21,952 nt of DNA from Conidiobolus coronatus NRRL 28638 (GCA_001566745.1 KQ964704.1:1-21952), one strand, 5' to 3'; shown: positions 9,374 through 18,831, numbered from the stretch's first letter. Numbers and translations are program-made. The notes: a model not told the origin generated them from the letters alone.

Positions 9374-11219
9374 TTTTTATATATTTAAATTGTTATTAAA
9401 GGATTAAATTAAAGAACAGTGGTAACTTTTGTGGTAATGACGAATTATGTAATTTCAGAGCAATTTTATTAAAAATTTGATCCCATAATATATTTTTTTA
9501 TAAATAGAATCTAACTTTAATTTGCAAAATACTGTTAATTAATTAACGAAATGTTGGTTAAATATTTATTTTAAGTTGAATAATTAATCAAAGATATTTA
9601 AAGTATATATTCAGGGGAGTAGCGATTGCAAGGTGTGCAGGAAAATAAGTTTAATTATTGTTTACCTCCATATCTTCGAATTATTGAGCCCCATATGTAA
9701 CTGATTAAATTATTTTTTGCCAAGTTTAATAAATTTAGTTTTACTTTTATGCAAATTACTAATCATAGAATAATATCAATAACATAAAAATATTATGTTT
9801 AGCGATATTAGCTTAATTATACTCATACATATCAAGCAACACTTTCAGTAATTGAGTAATGACTCTAAATTTTATATATAACTTACGAGCAATTATAAAC
9901 TTAAACCACTTTTGTAATTTAAGCTTAGATTTAATTGCATTTTTAAAAGTTATATTTGAAATATGTTTAATGTTTTAGTTATATCAATCAATATAACTAT
10001 TTCAATAGCGTGATATTTCATTAATAACGCTTTGACTATTAAATTTATTATTTTAATAGCTAATTTTTTACATAAGTATAATTATTTTCCAAAAAATTAT
10101 AGCTATTTAAGAATATCATCATTTAATTCTAAGCATCAAAACACAATATTATTCCTAAAAAAATACTAGAAAATATATCAGCTCAATTGCAATTTTAATT
10201 GCAAATGCAGCTTTTATTTATAGATTGAAATGTTATAAAATATAACAATATTCAACACTACTATATACTCTTGCGTATATAGATTATTATGCGAAATATA
10301 AAATTATTAAAATCTATCTTTTATAAAAATCATTATTGAGGCTTGCAATTATAAATATAAGTGATTCTGGTTAAATTGTGAAATTTTGTTTAAATTTTTT
10401 ATATGGTTAATTTACAACATTTTTGATTTTTACTTGCATAAATCTTATTAAGCTACATCTTTTATTTAAAGTGGATAATATAATATCTAAATATGATATC
10501 ATCAGCAGCACTCTTTTAAGTAATATACCAAATATTAACTTGCTTATATTAAAATTTAAATTTTAAATATAGCCCATATAAATTTGAATTAACTAGAGTT
10601 GGTTATAATTATTAAAATTTTAGGATTTATTTATTTTCACCATTTAATTAATATAAAAATGCGTTATATAACTATAAAGCTTAAATAACTTATTTAGGCT
10701 ACATTAGAATAAGCTTATTTTAATCAGTAAATAATATTTTATATAGATATAATTAATACTATTATTAATAATATAATTTAAATTATTATATATAGGCTAA
10801 ATACATTAAGTAATAATAATTTTTTCTTAAAACTTTAAATAATTCAATGCATAAGTTAAGATAAGGTTTATAATAATTATACTTATAATATAGTTAATTG
10901 ATATTATTAAACTTAATATAATGTATGGAGTTATAATTGATTACTTTAACTAATTTTTATATCCTTTATCATGAATTCTATTACTTATTAATTATAATTA
11001 AATAAAATTATATATAAGTATATATCTAATATATATCTTATAAATATATTAATAGTAGCTATATGATTAGAAATCTTTAAGTAAATATGCTAAGTTTTAT
11101 TTCCTTAGTAGCATTAATCATTAAATATAATTTAATTAATTTTAATGCTCTATATTATATTATTTATATAAATTATTAACTATTATATATTACTTATCTT
11201 AATAATAAACAAATAAAAC
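9374..11219. other. Very A+T-rich gene-poor region left of the gap
   Basis: I find no coding region or RNA gene. The left end is the RAD23 promoter and includes two GTGGTAA copies at 9419-9425 and 9431-9437. A+T content rises rightward, and the last ~600 bases before the assembly gap are nearly all A and T with short palindromes, for example TTGCAATT/AATTGCAA close to 10185-10205. The sequence has the look of unconstrained intergenic DNA. Confidence 0.5.
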
Positions 11220-11337
11220 NNNNNNNNNNNNNNNNNNNNNNNNNNNNNNNNNNNNNNNNNNNNNNNNNNNNNNNNNNNNNNNNNNNNNNNNNNNNNNNNN
11301 NNNNNNNNNNNNNNNNNNNNNNNNNNNNNNNNNNNNN
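11220..11337. other. Assembly gap (118 Ns)
   Basis: A run of 118 undetermined bases sits inside the most A+T-rich part of the window. The non-round length suggests a scaffold estimate rather than a placeholder. Continuity of the two flanks should be treated as unproven. Confidence 0.98.
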
Positions 11338-12858
11338 TATAATTATTTAAATTAATATAGTAATAGAATTCATAAAATTAATTAATACAAGTTTTTATTT
11401 ATAATTAGAGATATTAGCTGATGTAGGAATTTATATTACTAAATAATCATTCAGAAGATATTAAATAGTTCTTATTAAAACTTTATATGAGTTATACAAT
11501 AAAGCATCTAAAAATAATCGTTGCTATAATAAAGCCGAAGCAACAATTTTCACATTAAATTTAATAGAATAAAAATAGAAGAATTACATGAAATTAATTT
11601 TAATCAATTTATATATCGGGTTAAAGTTTAACATATTCCTATTTTCTCCCACTAAAATAACAAAAATTATACAAAAATTTCGATATATAATTTAATCCAG
11701 TGTAAAGAGTAAAATTTAAGCCAAATTCTAACTTTTTTATACGATAATCAGCTATATTTAGAAATTATATCACCAAACTTTCCACTTAAAAAGTGCTTGC
11801 TAAAACAAATATGTTTCAAAATATATGCCGCAAAATCTAGTCTCATAAACTATAGATGGCTAGTCGAAGCTTTATTGAGTTGAAATCATATGGAATAAAA
11901 TCCCTGATTTGCTCAATAGATAAATATCTTTAAGTTAGTTTGTTATATTGTGAACGAAAACTATAATGATTAAGTTTAATTGTAAACAATACAACTAGAT
12001 AAAATTTGTTAGTGAACATTTAGTTCGGATTATTTAATTTACCCCACACTTTTCTCCCCCCTTAGAGTGAATTCGGATTATCATAAGCATTCTCTCTATC
12101 TTGGTCACGAGCTTATTAAAAGCGTCAATCGTATTTCAAGTATTTAATCAATTCAATTTAAAGGAGCTATAATTCGTTGGTTTTTCGGCTTATTGAACAC
12201 TTTTGGCCTATTTCATCATACATTCGTTAATATCTTGTATAGGTTTTTGTCAGTTATTTTGATAATGCATCTTCGGGTAAAATAGGCAGTACTAAATTTT
12301 GTACTAAAAATTACTCCATATAAATAGGCGAATCACCAATAACCATCCAATCATATTAAACTCTATCGGATGAAAAATTTTTCCTTGTGATTAATAGCGA
12401 GATCAAAATTATGAGATAATTGAGGGTTGAGCGTGCTAGTATAATGATATTGTTTACTATAATGCGTTAGTGGTTAAATTGTTAGCTCATAGTGTTGTTA
12501 AATAGGGTAAAATCGCAACATTAGTTGTATTCTAAGATGACGATACGTAATCCATTCAGGAATATAGTTAGGCTGATTCCACTTTGCTGTGAAACTAAAG
12601 TAGAAATGGAAGAATAAATCCGGCTATACTACGTAAGAATGGAATGAGGCTCGAACATGATTGGCTGGAGAGTGGGGAGAAATTTTTCCAGTTCTCATGC
12701 TAGAAGTATAAATCGACCTTATTCCCCGTTTCATCTGACTTTTTTTTATTCTAAATTGGGCTGATTGGTTCGCCTGTTTAAATTAAATTGGACCATTTTT
12801 CTTCATTTCCCCATTCTTTATCTTTATCCCGATTTACCGCTAACTTGGTTCAGTTCTA
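11338..12858. promoter_or_regulatory. Upstream region of the zinc-cluster gene
   Basis: No exon is supported here. From 11338 to about 12000 the DNA is plain A+T-rich sequence, including a 19-base match to ARP3 intron 2 at 11421-11439. From about 12000 rightward G+C rises and CGG or CCG triplets become frequent. The direct repeat TTCGGATTAT occurs at 12024-12033 and 12072-12081. A pyrimidine-rich tract (about 12796-12830) precedes the ATG. This right half reads as a long fungal promoter and 5' leader. Confidence 0.5.
12707..12713 (+). promoter_or_regulatory. Candidate TATA box for the zinc-cluster gene
   Basis: TATAAAT occurs in a locally less A+T-rich context, between GAAG and CGACC, about 146-152 bases upstream of the ATG and ahead of a C/T-rich leader. 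This is better isolated than other TATA-like strings in the window, but it remains a motif match only. Confidence 0.42.
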
Positions 12859-13884
12859 ATGACCACCGCTTCGCCTCCTTCGTCTGCCTCTGCAGACCAC
12901 CAACATAAAGTAGATCTCAGCTCAGCTGCGCACCAAGCATCCAAAGCTGAGTCAACAGACCTCCGCCCTCCCTTCATCAATTTACAAAACACTCCAACTG
13001 GAACGAGCAGTCGCGCATGTGATGAGTGTAGATTTCGAAAAATTAGATGTAATAATATCACCGGGACTTGCGAATCGTGCGCTAAAAAGAACTTACCTTG
13101 CACCTATCGCAACCCGGTAATGAAAAGAGGCCCTAAAGTAAAAAATCCTCAAGCAAATGGTAACCACTCGGCTAAAAAAGCTGCCATTTCGGTAGATGCG
13201 TTAGAAGCTTTTGCCACTTCTCACAACTCTTCTCTCCTTAGAAGCGCTCCTAAAGCTCGTCCAATATCACCACAGCGCTCTTCTAGACAAAATACTTCTC
13301 CTTACCCACCAATCACTAGCAGTATCCCACCTCCAGCTCCAGGCTTCAACAACTCTCCCACCTTACAAAGTCATATGATGGTAAAATCGGATTCTTTCGG
13401 CTGTTTAAATGTACATATTGACCCAAGTGGTTTCAAAGCAGCCGAATTCTACTTAAGAGAAACCCCTGATCCATTTCTCCCTCATAAGCACACTTTAGTA
13501 GCAACAACTAGTTTAGAAAATCATCCTCTTGCTTTTATTGATGCTTCAGCCTGTGACTCGTATCGTATTTTAAAGATCATGACTAGCCAACAGATCTATA
13601 TTTTGCTTGTATTCTTTGGCAAGCTTGCACCAAAATTCCCCAAGTTTAATGTTTCATCTTTTGTCAAACAGCTTAAAGGCCAAATGACTCCACCACTGCT
13701 TTTCTTACTTAATGCAGTCTGTGCCGTAGCTTGCAAAGAAGCTAGCAACTCAAGGGCACATTTCGACTTTACTCAGTTCCATTACAAAGCCTTGGAAGTC
13801 TATTATTACTATGGACAAGATCAAAGCCACGAGAACTGGGCTCAAGGTCACTCTATATTAAAAACATTGGCACCCCCTTTATAA
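12859..13884 (+). CDS. Short Zn2Cys6 zinc-cluster transcription factor, C-terminally reduced
   Basis: The 341-residue product should bind DNA as a fungal zinc-cluster regulator in the nucleus. The binuclear cluster is intact: cysteines 54, 57, 64, 71, 74 and 81 (C-x2-C-x6-C-x6-C-x2-C-x6-C), followed by the basic stretch MKRGPKVK typical of the linker. Residues 100-175 are Ser/Pro-rich and low in order. Residues 190-330 resemble the start of the fungal-specific middle homology region (YILLVFFGKLAPKFP, LLFLLNAVCAVACKEAS, FHYKALEV, YYYYGQDQSHENWAQG). Family members usually run to 600-1000 residues, with this domain continuing well beyond the point where this protein ends in SILKTLAPPL. Only ~180 bp separate its stop from the convergent TRM11, leaving no room for a missing exon. 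It may be a compact functional regulator or a decaying, truncated copy. It is intronless, and its codons are richer in C than those of its neighbours. Confidence 0.85.
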   Translation: MTTASPPSSASADHQHKVDLSSAAHQASKAESTDLRPPFINLQNTPTGTSSRACDECRFRKIRCNNITGTCESCAKKNLPCTYRNPVMKRGPKVKNPQANGNHSAKKAAISVDALEAFATSHNSSLLRSAPKARPISPQRSSRQNTSPYPPITSSIPPPAPGFNNSPTLQSHMMVKSDSFGCLNVHIDPSGFKAAEFYLRETPDPFLPHKHTLVATTSLENHPLAFIDASACDSYRILKIMTSQQIYILLVFFGKLAPKFPKFNVSSFVKQLKGQMTPPLLFLLNAVCAVACKEASNSRAHFDFTQFHYKALEVYYYYGQDQSHENWAQGHSILKTLAPPL

Positions 13885-14062
13885 GTTAAGTGTAAATTAA
13901 TCACAATCTATTATTATCCCATTCTTTCCAATCCAACCTTAAATATTAAAATTTCAATCAATTTTGATTTAATAAATTTTATACTATAAAATTAATCATT
14001 TTATTAATGTTATACTGAATATTTTATAGTTTATATTCTATTTATATATGTATTTTAAATTA
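13885..14062. other. Convergent 3' spacer (zinc-cluster gene / TRM11)
   Basis: The spacer between the two stop codons is about 178 bp of A+T-rich DNA. It must contain both transcript ends. It is too short and stop-rich to hide the missing C-terminal part of the zinc-cluster protein. Confidence 0.5.
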
Positions 14063-15525
14063 TTATTCTTTAGGTTGATTGGGTAAAAAGTATCTGTTTC
14101 TGAATATTAATTTAGGGTCGACATTTGAAGGCTTGTCAAAGGGAAGATTGGGATCATATTCTGACTTTTTCTCCATAACTACTAATCTTCTGCTCCATCC
14201 GTTGAAGGGTTGCTCGCTATCCGCTATTAATTCTAAGTTAGGATGATAAGGAGTTTCTGGATCTTCATCTTCTTCAACTACGTTAGGTAACCAGTAAGCG
14301 ATACGACCACCAACGACGAGATACTTGGCAGCAAACTCTAAAAGATCTGCAAGAACTTCAGGCATGTCATATGGTACAGTAGGAGGACGGTAATCTGATC
14401 TTAAGTGAGAAGGAACTCCATCTACAAGAGGAATTTCTTCAAATGCACGGTTACCTCTTTTACGACCTAAACGCTTGGCGCCAGCTCTAACACCATAAGG
14501 AGGGTCTGTACAAATAGCGTCAAATAGAGGAGTTGATCTCCAAGGGTGGTTACAAACGTCGAATACAAGAGTATCAACCATTCTACCTTTCATATTATAT
14601 TGATCTAAGTTGGATTTGATAGAGTTTCCATCTCTGCCTCTAATCTGTCTACCATCAATATCTGATCCCATAGTGTAAGATCCATAATGACTAGAAGTTA
14701 CCAAGAAACTTCCTGTTCCAACGAATGGATCATAAACCAATTTACCAGCTGTACAAAGTGCCATATTGGCCATAATTAAACTTAATTCAGCATCCATAGA
14801 AGTGTTTCCAATATATTTTCTAGTTTTCAAAGAATAATTCTTTACCAAATCTCTGTTACCAGTAGCAATATGAACTCCAAAGTAAACAGTCTTCAAGTCT
14901 TCAGGTGGAATATGGTCACTAGGGTTAAATCCATAATCTTCTAAAATAGCAAATTCAACATCTGGAGTCTTTAAGTTAATAGGACCTGCCATTGGCATAT
15001 AGCTAAAAGTGTTGATTTTTGTAATATTTTCTTCTATTGGGTTGCTTCTTCCGAAGGAAACAACGCTAAATTTCCAGCTCTTATCTACTAAATATGGCTC
15101 CTAAAAATTATTATAAATTACTATGCAATAAAATCTTCGATTAACCTTACCCATAAATGCTTTAATTCTTTATTATTAGCGTGAATCCCTTCATAATCGT
15201 TAGCAGAAGTCCATAACCAGTAAATATCTCTAATTAAATTAATTAGCATATATATAGTTTTAAAATTATATATTAAATTTACTTAATTAAAATAGCTCTT
15301 CTGACTAATTTTTTAGCATCTTCAACATTATCAATTTCAACTATTAAAAAGGGACTCTAAAAACATATAAATAAATTAAACTAATATAATTTTAACTCAA
15401 ATTACCAAAGGGTCATAGGCAGCCAAATCAAAGCTTAAGTTGATATTCTCAATTTTAGCAACGGCTTCCAATTCAGGAATTCTAAAATTGATATGGAATT
15501 GGGCGAATTTAATAATAAATTTCAT
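14063..15525 (-). CDS. TRM11: tRNA (guanine-10-N2) methyltransferase catalytic subunit Trm11
   Basis: Trm11, activated by its partner Trm112, makes N2-methylguanosine at position 10 of cytosolic tRNAs using S-adenosylmethionine. Four exons are supported: 15406-15525, 15283-15356, 15151-15229 and 14063-15100, giving 436 residues (yeast 433). Introns are 49, 53 and 50 nt, all GT-AG. Exons 1-3 encode the N-terminal THUMP-containing half (MKFIIKFAQFHINFRIPELE, SPFLIVEIDN, IYWLW). Exon 4 carries the Rossmann methyltransferase domain: VYDPFVGTGSFL near residues 213-224 binds the cofactor, and the catalytic-type motif CTDPPYGVRAGAKRLG lies near 288-303. The ATG at 14996-14998 is internal (residue 126); the true start lies 527 bases farther upstream. 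The gene is convergent with the zinc-cluster gene. TRM112 is not in the window. Confidence 0.95.
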
Positions 15526-15742
15526 TTTAATTAATAATATTTATATTATATATTGTTTAATTTTTCTATATCTATTATTATTCAACTTATTAATCAAAAT
15601 TTTTGAAATTAAGCTTATAAATTTAAATTATAAATTAATACTATTATGGGACAATATGCACTTTATTATAAAACAATAATGGTAAATTGAATATAAAGTG
15701 AAAATATTTTGCAATTTAGAATAAATTATAATTTATTGATTT
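15526..15742. other. Spacer between TRM11 start and bestrophin-like copy A stop
   Basis: About 217 bp of A+T-rich DNA combines the 5' flank of TRM11 with the 3' flank of the bestrophin-like gene lying upstream of it in the same orientation. A 79-codon plus-strand frame overlapping it is antisense to TRM11 exon 1 and is low-complexity Ile/Leu/Asn, so it is not called. Confidence 0.5.
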
Positions 15743-16898
15743 TTAAGAATTAAAACTGTATTTATCAAAACCATATCTTTCAGGTTCCAATACCTTGCTA
15801 ATAGTGAATTCCATCTCCTTTCTCAATTCAAAACAAATTTGATCCAATGGCAAGTCATTATCGTCATAACCAAATGGATCTTCTATTTGTTGGCCAATTC
15901 CATCAATACCGTATAATACAAATGATATAAGTCCAGTAAATCCGATAGACCAATATCCGAAATTGGAAAGAGTAAAAGGTAATGTGGCACAATAGAGGAA
16001 TACAACTTGCTTCATATGAATTACATAAGCAATTGGAATAGGTGTACGTCTAATGCGCTCTAAGCCTCCAAGAGTATCAACAAGTGAGTTAATGGTAGTA
16101 TTGATAGCGTTGTTGGTAGGACCGTCGGTTCTGTTCAATGCTTTTTGGTTGTATGTATAAGCATTCAATTCGGTAGCAATTTCTAAGGGCAAGCTGGCCA
16201 ATGGGTTAGTAAGATCAGGAACTGAGCGATAGCTTGAAGAAGATGTGGAGCTAATAGAGCGAGAAAGAGCACCGTAGCTGGAAAGATACTTATTGCGTTC
16301 AGCATCAAATTCTATAGCATTAAATTTATCACTCTTGAGTCTTGGGGGCAAGATATCATCGATCAATTGATGGTTTTTATCGCTTTCATCTCTTAAATAG
16401 TCTTTAAGACTGATAATATATGCAATTAATAACTTGAGAGCATCAACTTTTTGATGAACATCTTGTTGGTTTTCAACAGGAATAGAAGAAATAGTTCTGG
16501 ATAAGTTACGAACTGAGCTTTTAATAGTAGTCCATAGTTTTCTACCTTCGTAGTATCTGTCATAGGCATTGTTGGTACGGAATACTAATAACATACCAAT
16601 AACAACGGATAATGAAGGAACTAAAAGTATAAAAGTTAATAACAATAATACCGCTATATATGTTTTTATTACTTATAGTATTAGGTAAACCTATACTGTA
16701 TTTATATTTGTCGTATATATAAGCATTTAAAGCTGCAAAAAGCATCATAAAGGTAACTTGAGGCAAAATATTAAACAAAACACTGCCTCTAACTCTTAAA
16801 ACATCAGGATAAGTGAAAAAACTGCTTTTATTATTGCTGCCATCTCTAATTTGCTGGTAAGTATTTCCAATATTGAGAGCAAGTGTCTCGCTGGTCAT
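15743..16898 (-). CDS. Bestrophin-like (UPF0187) anion channel protein, copy A
   Basis: Proteins of this family form membrane anion channels; bacterial and fungal members are the YneE/UPF0187 group. Two exons, 16673-16898 and 15743-16620, are joined by a 52-nt intron with a TTAAC branch-like site, giving 367 residues. The splice restores PNTI-IPSLSVVIGMLLVFRT. Family landmarks follow: VFRTNNAYDRYYEGRKLW (88-105), ERIRRTPIPIAYVIHMKQ (263-280), LYGIDGIGQQIEDPFGYD (311-328) and NDLPLDQIC (330-338). The IEDPFG-x-ND region matches the acidic cluster that binds Ca2+ in animal bestrophins; its role in fungi is inferred. Membrane segments are likely at about 40-62, 74-90, 270-290 and 297-316. A Ser-rich insert lies at 178-207. 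I chose the ATG at 16896-16898 because copy B starts at the equivalent place; an in-frame ATG 14 codons upstream has no counterpart there. Confidence 0.9.
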
Positions 16899-17002
16899 TG
16901 TATTAATTATTAACTTTTTTTCAATAAATTTTATGAACAATAATTTATTAACTTAGTCAAATCACTTGTTTATATTCAATTTCCTCATTTTTCACACGGC
17001 AT

Positions 17003-17027
17003 ATAGCCTATCAAATGACAGTCTATT
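17003..17027 (-). promoter_or_regulatory. Conserved upstream block 1, copy A
   Basis: These 25 bases are identical to 20083-20107 and sit about 105 bases upstream of the copy A ATG (100 in copy B). The core is TATCAAATGACAGTCTATT. Position and conservation fit a core promoter or transcription-factor site; function is inferred. Confidence 0.5.
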
Positions 17028-17064
17028 CTAAATAAACATTTTTTGGGCAATTTTTTTGAACCTC

Positions 17065-17097
17065 AAATTTTTTGAAACATCATAATGCTTAATTATT
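17065..17097. promoter_or_regulatory. Conserved upstream block 2, copy A
   Basis: These 33 bases are identical to 20140-20172, including GAAACATCATAATGCTTAAT. They lie about 170-200 bases upstream of the ATG in both copies, while the DNA on either side has diverged. This is the longest perfect match outside the coding sequence that I found. Confidence 0.5.
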
Positions 17098-17297
17098 TGC
17101 ATTTTTTATTTAATAGAGGCTGGATAACTTATCATAGGATGAATTCAAGTGATTTTTGAGTAAATTTTATGTTGAATGAGAGTGATTAGACTTTGAATAC
17201 TTGGAGTAATATTTCTTGGAATATCCTATTGCTCATAAAAGCTATTTAAATAATTTAATTATTACCAATTTTAGTTTCAATGCTTTAATAAATCAAA

Positions 17298-17368
17298 TTA
17301 TGCAATATCAATTTAACTTGCTTATTGGCTACTTCGCTAGTATTATTAATAAAACACGTCATATAAAA
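17298..17368. other. Conserved upstream block 3 (71 bp), copy A
   Basis: The 71 bases match 20371-20441 with only three differences, all transitions, 400 bases or more upstream of either bestrophin ATG. Read on the plus strand both copies open with ATG (at 17300 in A) and encode the same 23 residues but for one Ile/Val change; the other two differences are synonymous. Beyond the block the frames diverge. It could be a regulatory element, an exon of an unrecognised plus-strand gene, or part of an RNA gene. Confidence 0.45.
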
Positions 17369-17517
17369 TATAATAAGTATCATAAATATAATTGCAAAGA
17401 AACTTTATTATAATAATCATTGGAATAAGATTAGAGATACCCCGCTGTATTTCCAGTTTGATTGTCTAAATTTGAGTGAGGGATAAATTCTTTTTGTAAA
17501 ACAAAGAACAATGTAAT

Positions 17518-17537
17518 TTCACTTGGTTACAGATGGT
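17518..17537. promoter_or_regulatory. Conserved upstream block 4, copy A
   Basis: TTCACTTGGTTACAGATGGT is identical at 20590-20609, about 620 bases upstream of each bestrophin ATG. Nearby strings such as ACCCCGCT and GAGT-AGGGATAAA are also shared, so the similarity is continuous but patchy. Confidence 0.4.
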
Positions 17538-18831
17538 AGTTGATGTACATATGTAAATATATTGTCACAATATAAATGGCCAAATATATCAAAAATAATA
17601 CTATGTGTTGAATTGTCTTAGTTTTTCTAAAACAATGATGTTAAATTTGATAATTTTTTAAACCACGCAGCTGAACAAGGAGAATTGAGGTAAAAATACA
17701 GCCCATAGTGTTTCAAAAAGTATTTTAACAAAATTACCCATTTATTGGTTAACGCCTTTAATTTAGTGTAAGGGTAGTGAACATGTTACCAAATATTACA
17801 AAATTCGTATAAATTTGATAAATTTACATCAAAAGTTAAATCTTATTTTTCAAAATTTAAATCAAATAGTCAATCTTAAACGCTCTAATTGTATAGCAAA
17901 TAATGGCTTTAAGATATCAAAATATTTAGGATATCATTATATTATCTTAAGGCTATGTATAAAGATTATTAGTTAATAAGAATCTATATCTATACTTAGA
18001 ATAGCTACTAGCATTGCTATTATACTATTTAAACTTCTCATTAATAGTTATAGTAGGAACTTAACTTTGTTAGAATTTTATATATCAAAGTACTTAAAGA
18101 TATATGAATAAATTTGTAACTTAAGGAAAGATAAATAAATTATACCAGAAATACAATAGAAAATATAACTATATCCTTCTTACACTGAAATTAAGGCTTT
18201 TAACTCATTATAGTTACATTTTTAATGATTTTAATAATTAAAAAATATATTAATTGCGGCTATATATAATTTATCTAAGCTAATAGCTAAATGATAGTAT
18301 ATTTAATATGAAAGAACATTAGAGCTAAATTGTTAATGCAATATATAAATAATCCATACATATAAAATAAATTTAATTCAGAGTAGTCTTTAACTTATCT
18401 AAAATTTTGATTTTAGAGGGTAAATGGAAGTATACAAACTAACTTTCTTTGTTTAAATACATTAATTCTATTATTGAATTTTATATTTAAATAGATTTAG
18501 TACAAAACCTACATATTATATACAATGTAGTAATCTCTAATTACTTTGCTCAAAATAAATTTATGAGTGGGCGTATGAGTATTAATTATTTTAAATCATA
18601 TATAAATAGTTTGATACCAATGATACTGAAAAATCTACTCAAAAATTTTTGTACTTTAATAATAATTATAACTTAATAAGATTTTATAACGTATCTGTGG
18701 CACTTGGTCAAAGAATGATTAGTATATTACCGAGAGTATTGTGCAGGCGATGCTACATAAATTGCGTGATTCTAAAAGATAGCTTGAGAGAGCGTTGAGT
18801 AGTCTGACAGTAGAGCATAATGCAATTATAT

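Larger units (their letters stand above)
15743..17800. repeat. Tandem segmental duplication, unit A
   Basis: Unit A holds bestrophin-like copy A plus about 0.9 kb of upstream DNA. It aligns in direct orientation with unit B (18832 to about 20870). The gene-side boundary lies at or near the stop codons, because the 3' flanks do not match. The upstream boundary fades near 17790, after the shared TTTATTGGTT string (17741-17750 and 20817-20826). The units are separated by roughly 1 kb without visible similarity. Confidence 0.85.
16899..18831. promoter_or_regulatory. Upstream region of copy A and spacer to copy B
   Basis: From 16899 to about 17790 this is homologous to the region upstream of copy B and contains several strongly conserved blocks listed separately. 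From about 17800 to 18690 it is A+T-rich with no supported feature. From 18691 to 18820 G+C rises to about 40 % by count (52 of 130). This island lies just downstream of the copy B stop and has no counterpart at copy A. Confidence 0.6.

Noticed and set aside
10500-11219. Numerous short A/T palindromes and direct repeats
   Set aside because: At this base composition they are expected by chance, and none is long enough or repeated often enough to support an element or an origin.
12600-12720. Possible tRNA on the minus strand, from a B-box-like GTTCGAGCC near 12650
   Set aside because: No A box lies at the right distance, and I could not fold an acceptor stem or cloverleaf.
14063-14998. TRM11 as a 311-residue protein starting at the ATG at 14996-14998
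   Set aside because: Three upstream exons with clean GT-AG introns supply the missing N-terminal half, and the total of 436 residues matches the family.
15440-15679. 79-codon plus-strand frame across the TRM11 start
   Set aside because: It is antisense to TRM11 exon 1 and otherwise consists of Ile/Leu/Asn/Tyr low-complexity sequence.
16560-16940. 126-residue version of the copy A N-terminus reading through the intron and starting 14 codons upstream
   Set aside because: Reading through loses the family motif IPSLSVV, which splicing restores exactly, and copy B has no equivalent upstream ATG.
17216-17413. 65-codon plus-strand frame upstream of channel copy A
   Set aside because: It starts at TTG, and the matching frame in copy B is broken by a stop just before the conserved block. 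Only the 71-bp core is conserved, so that is reported as a finding and no gene is called.
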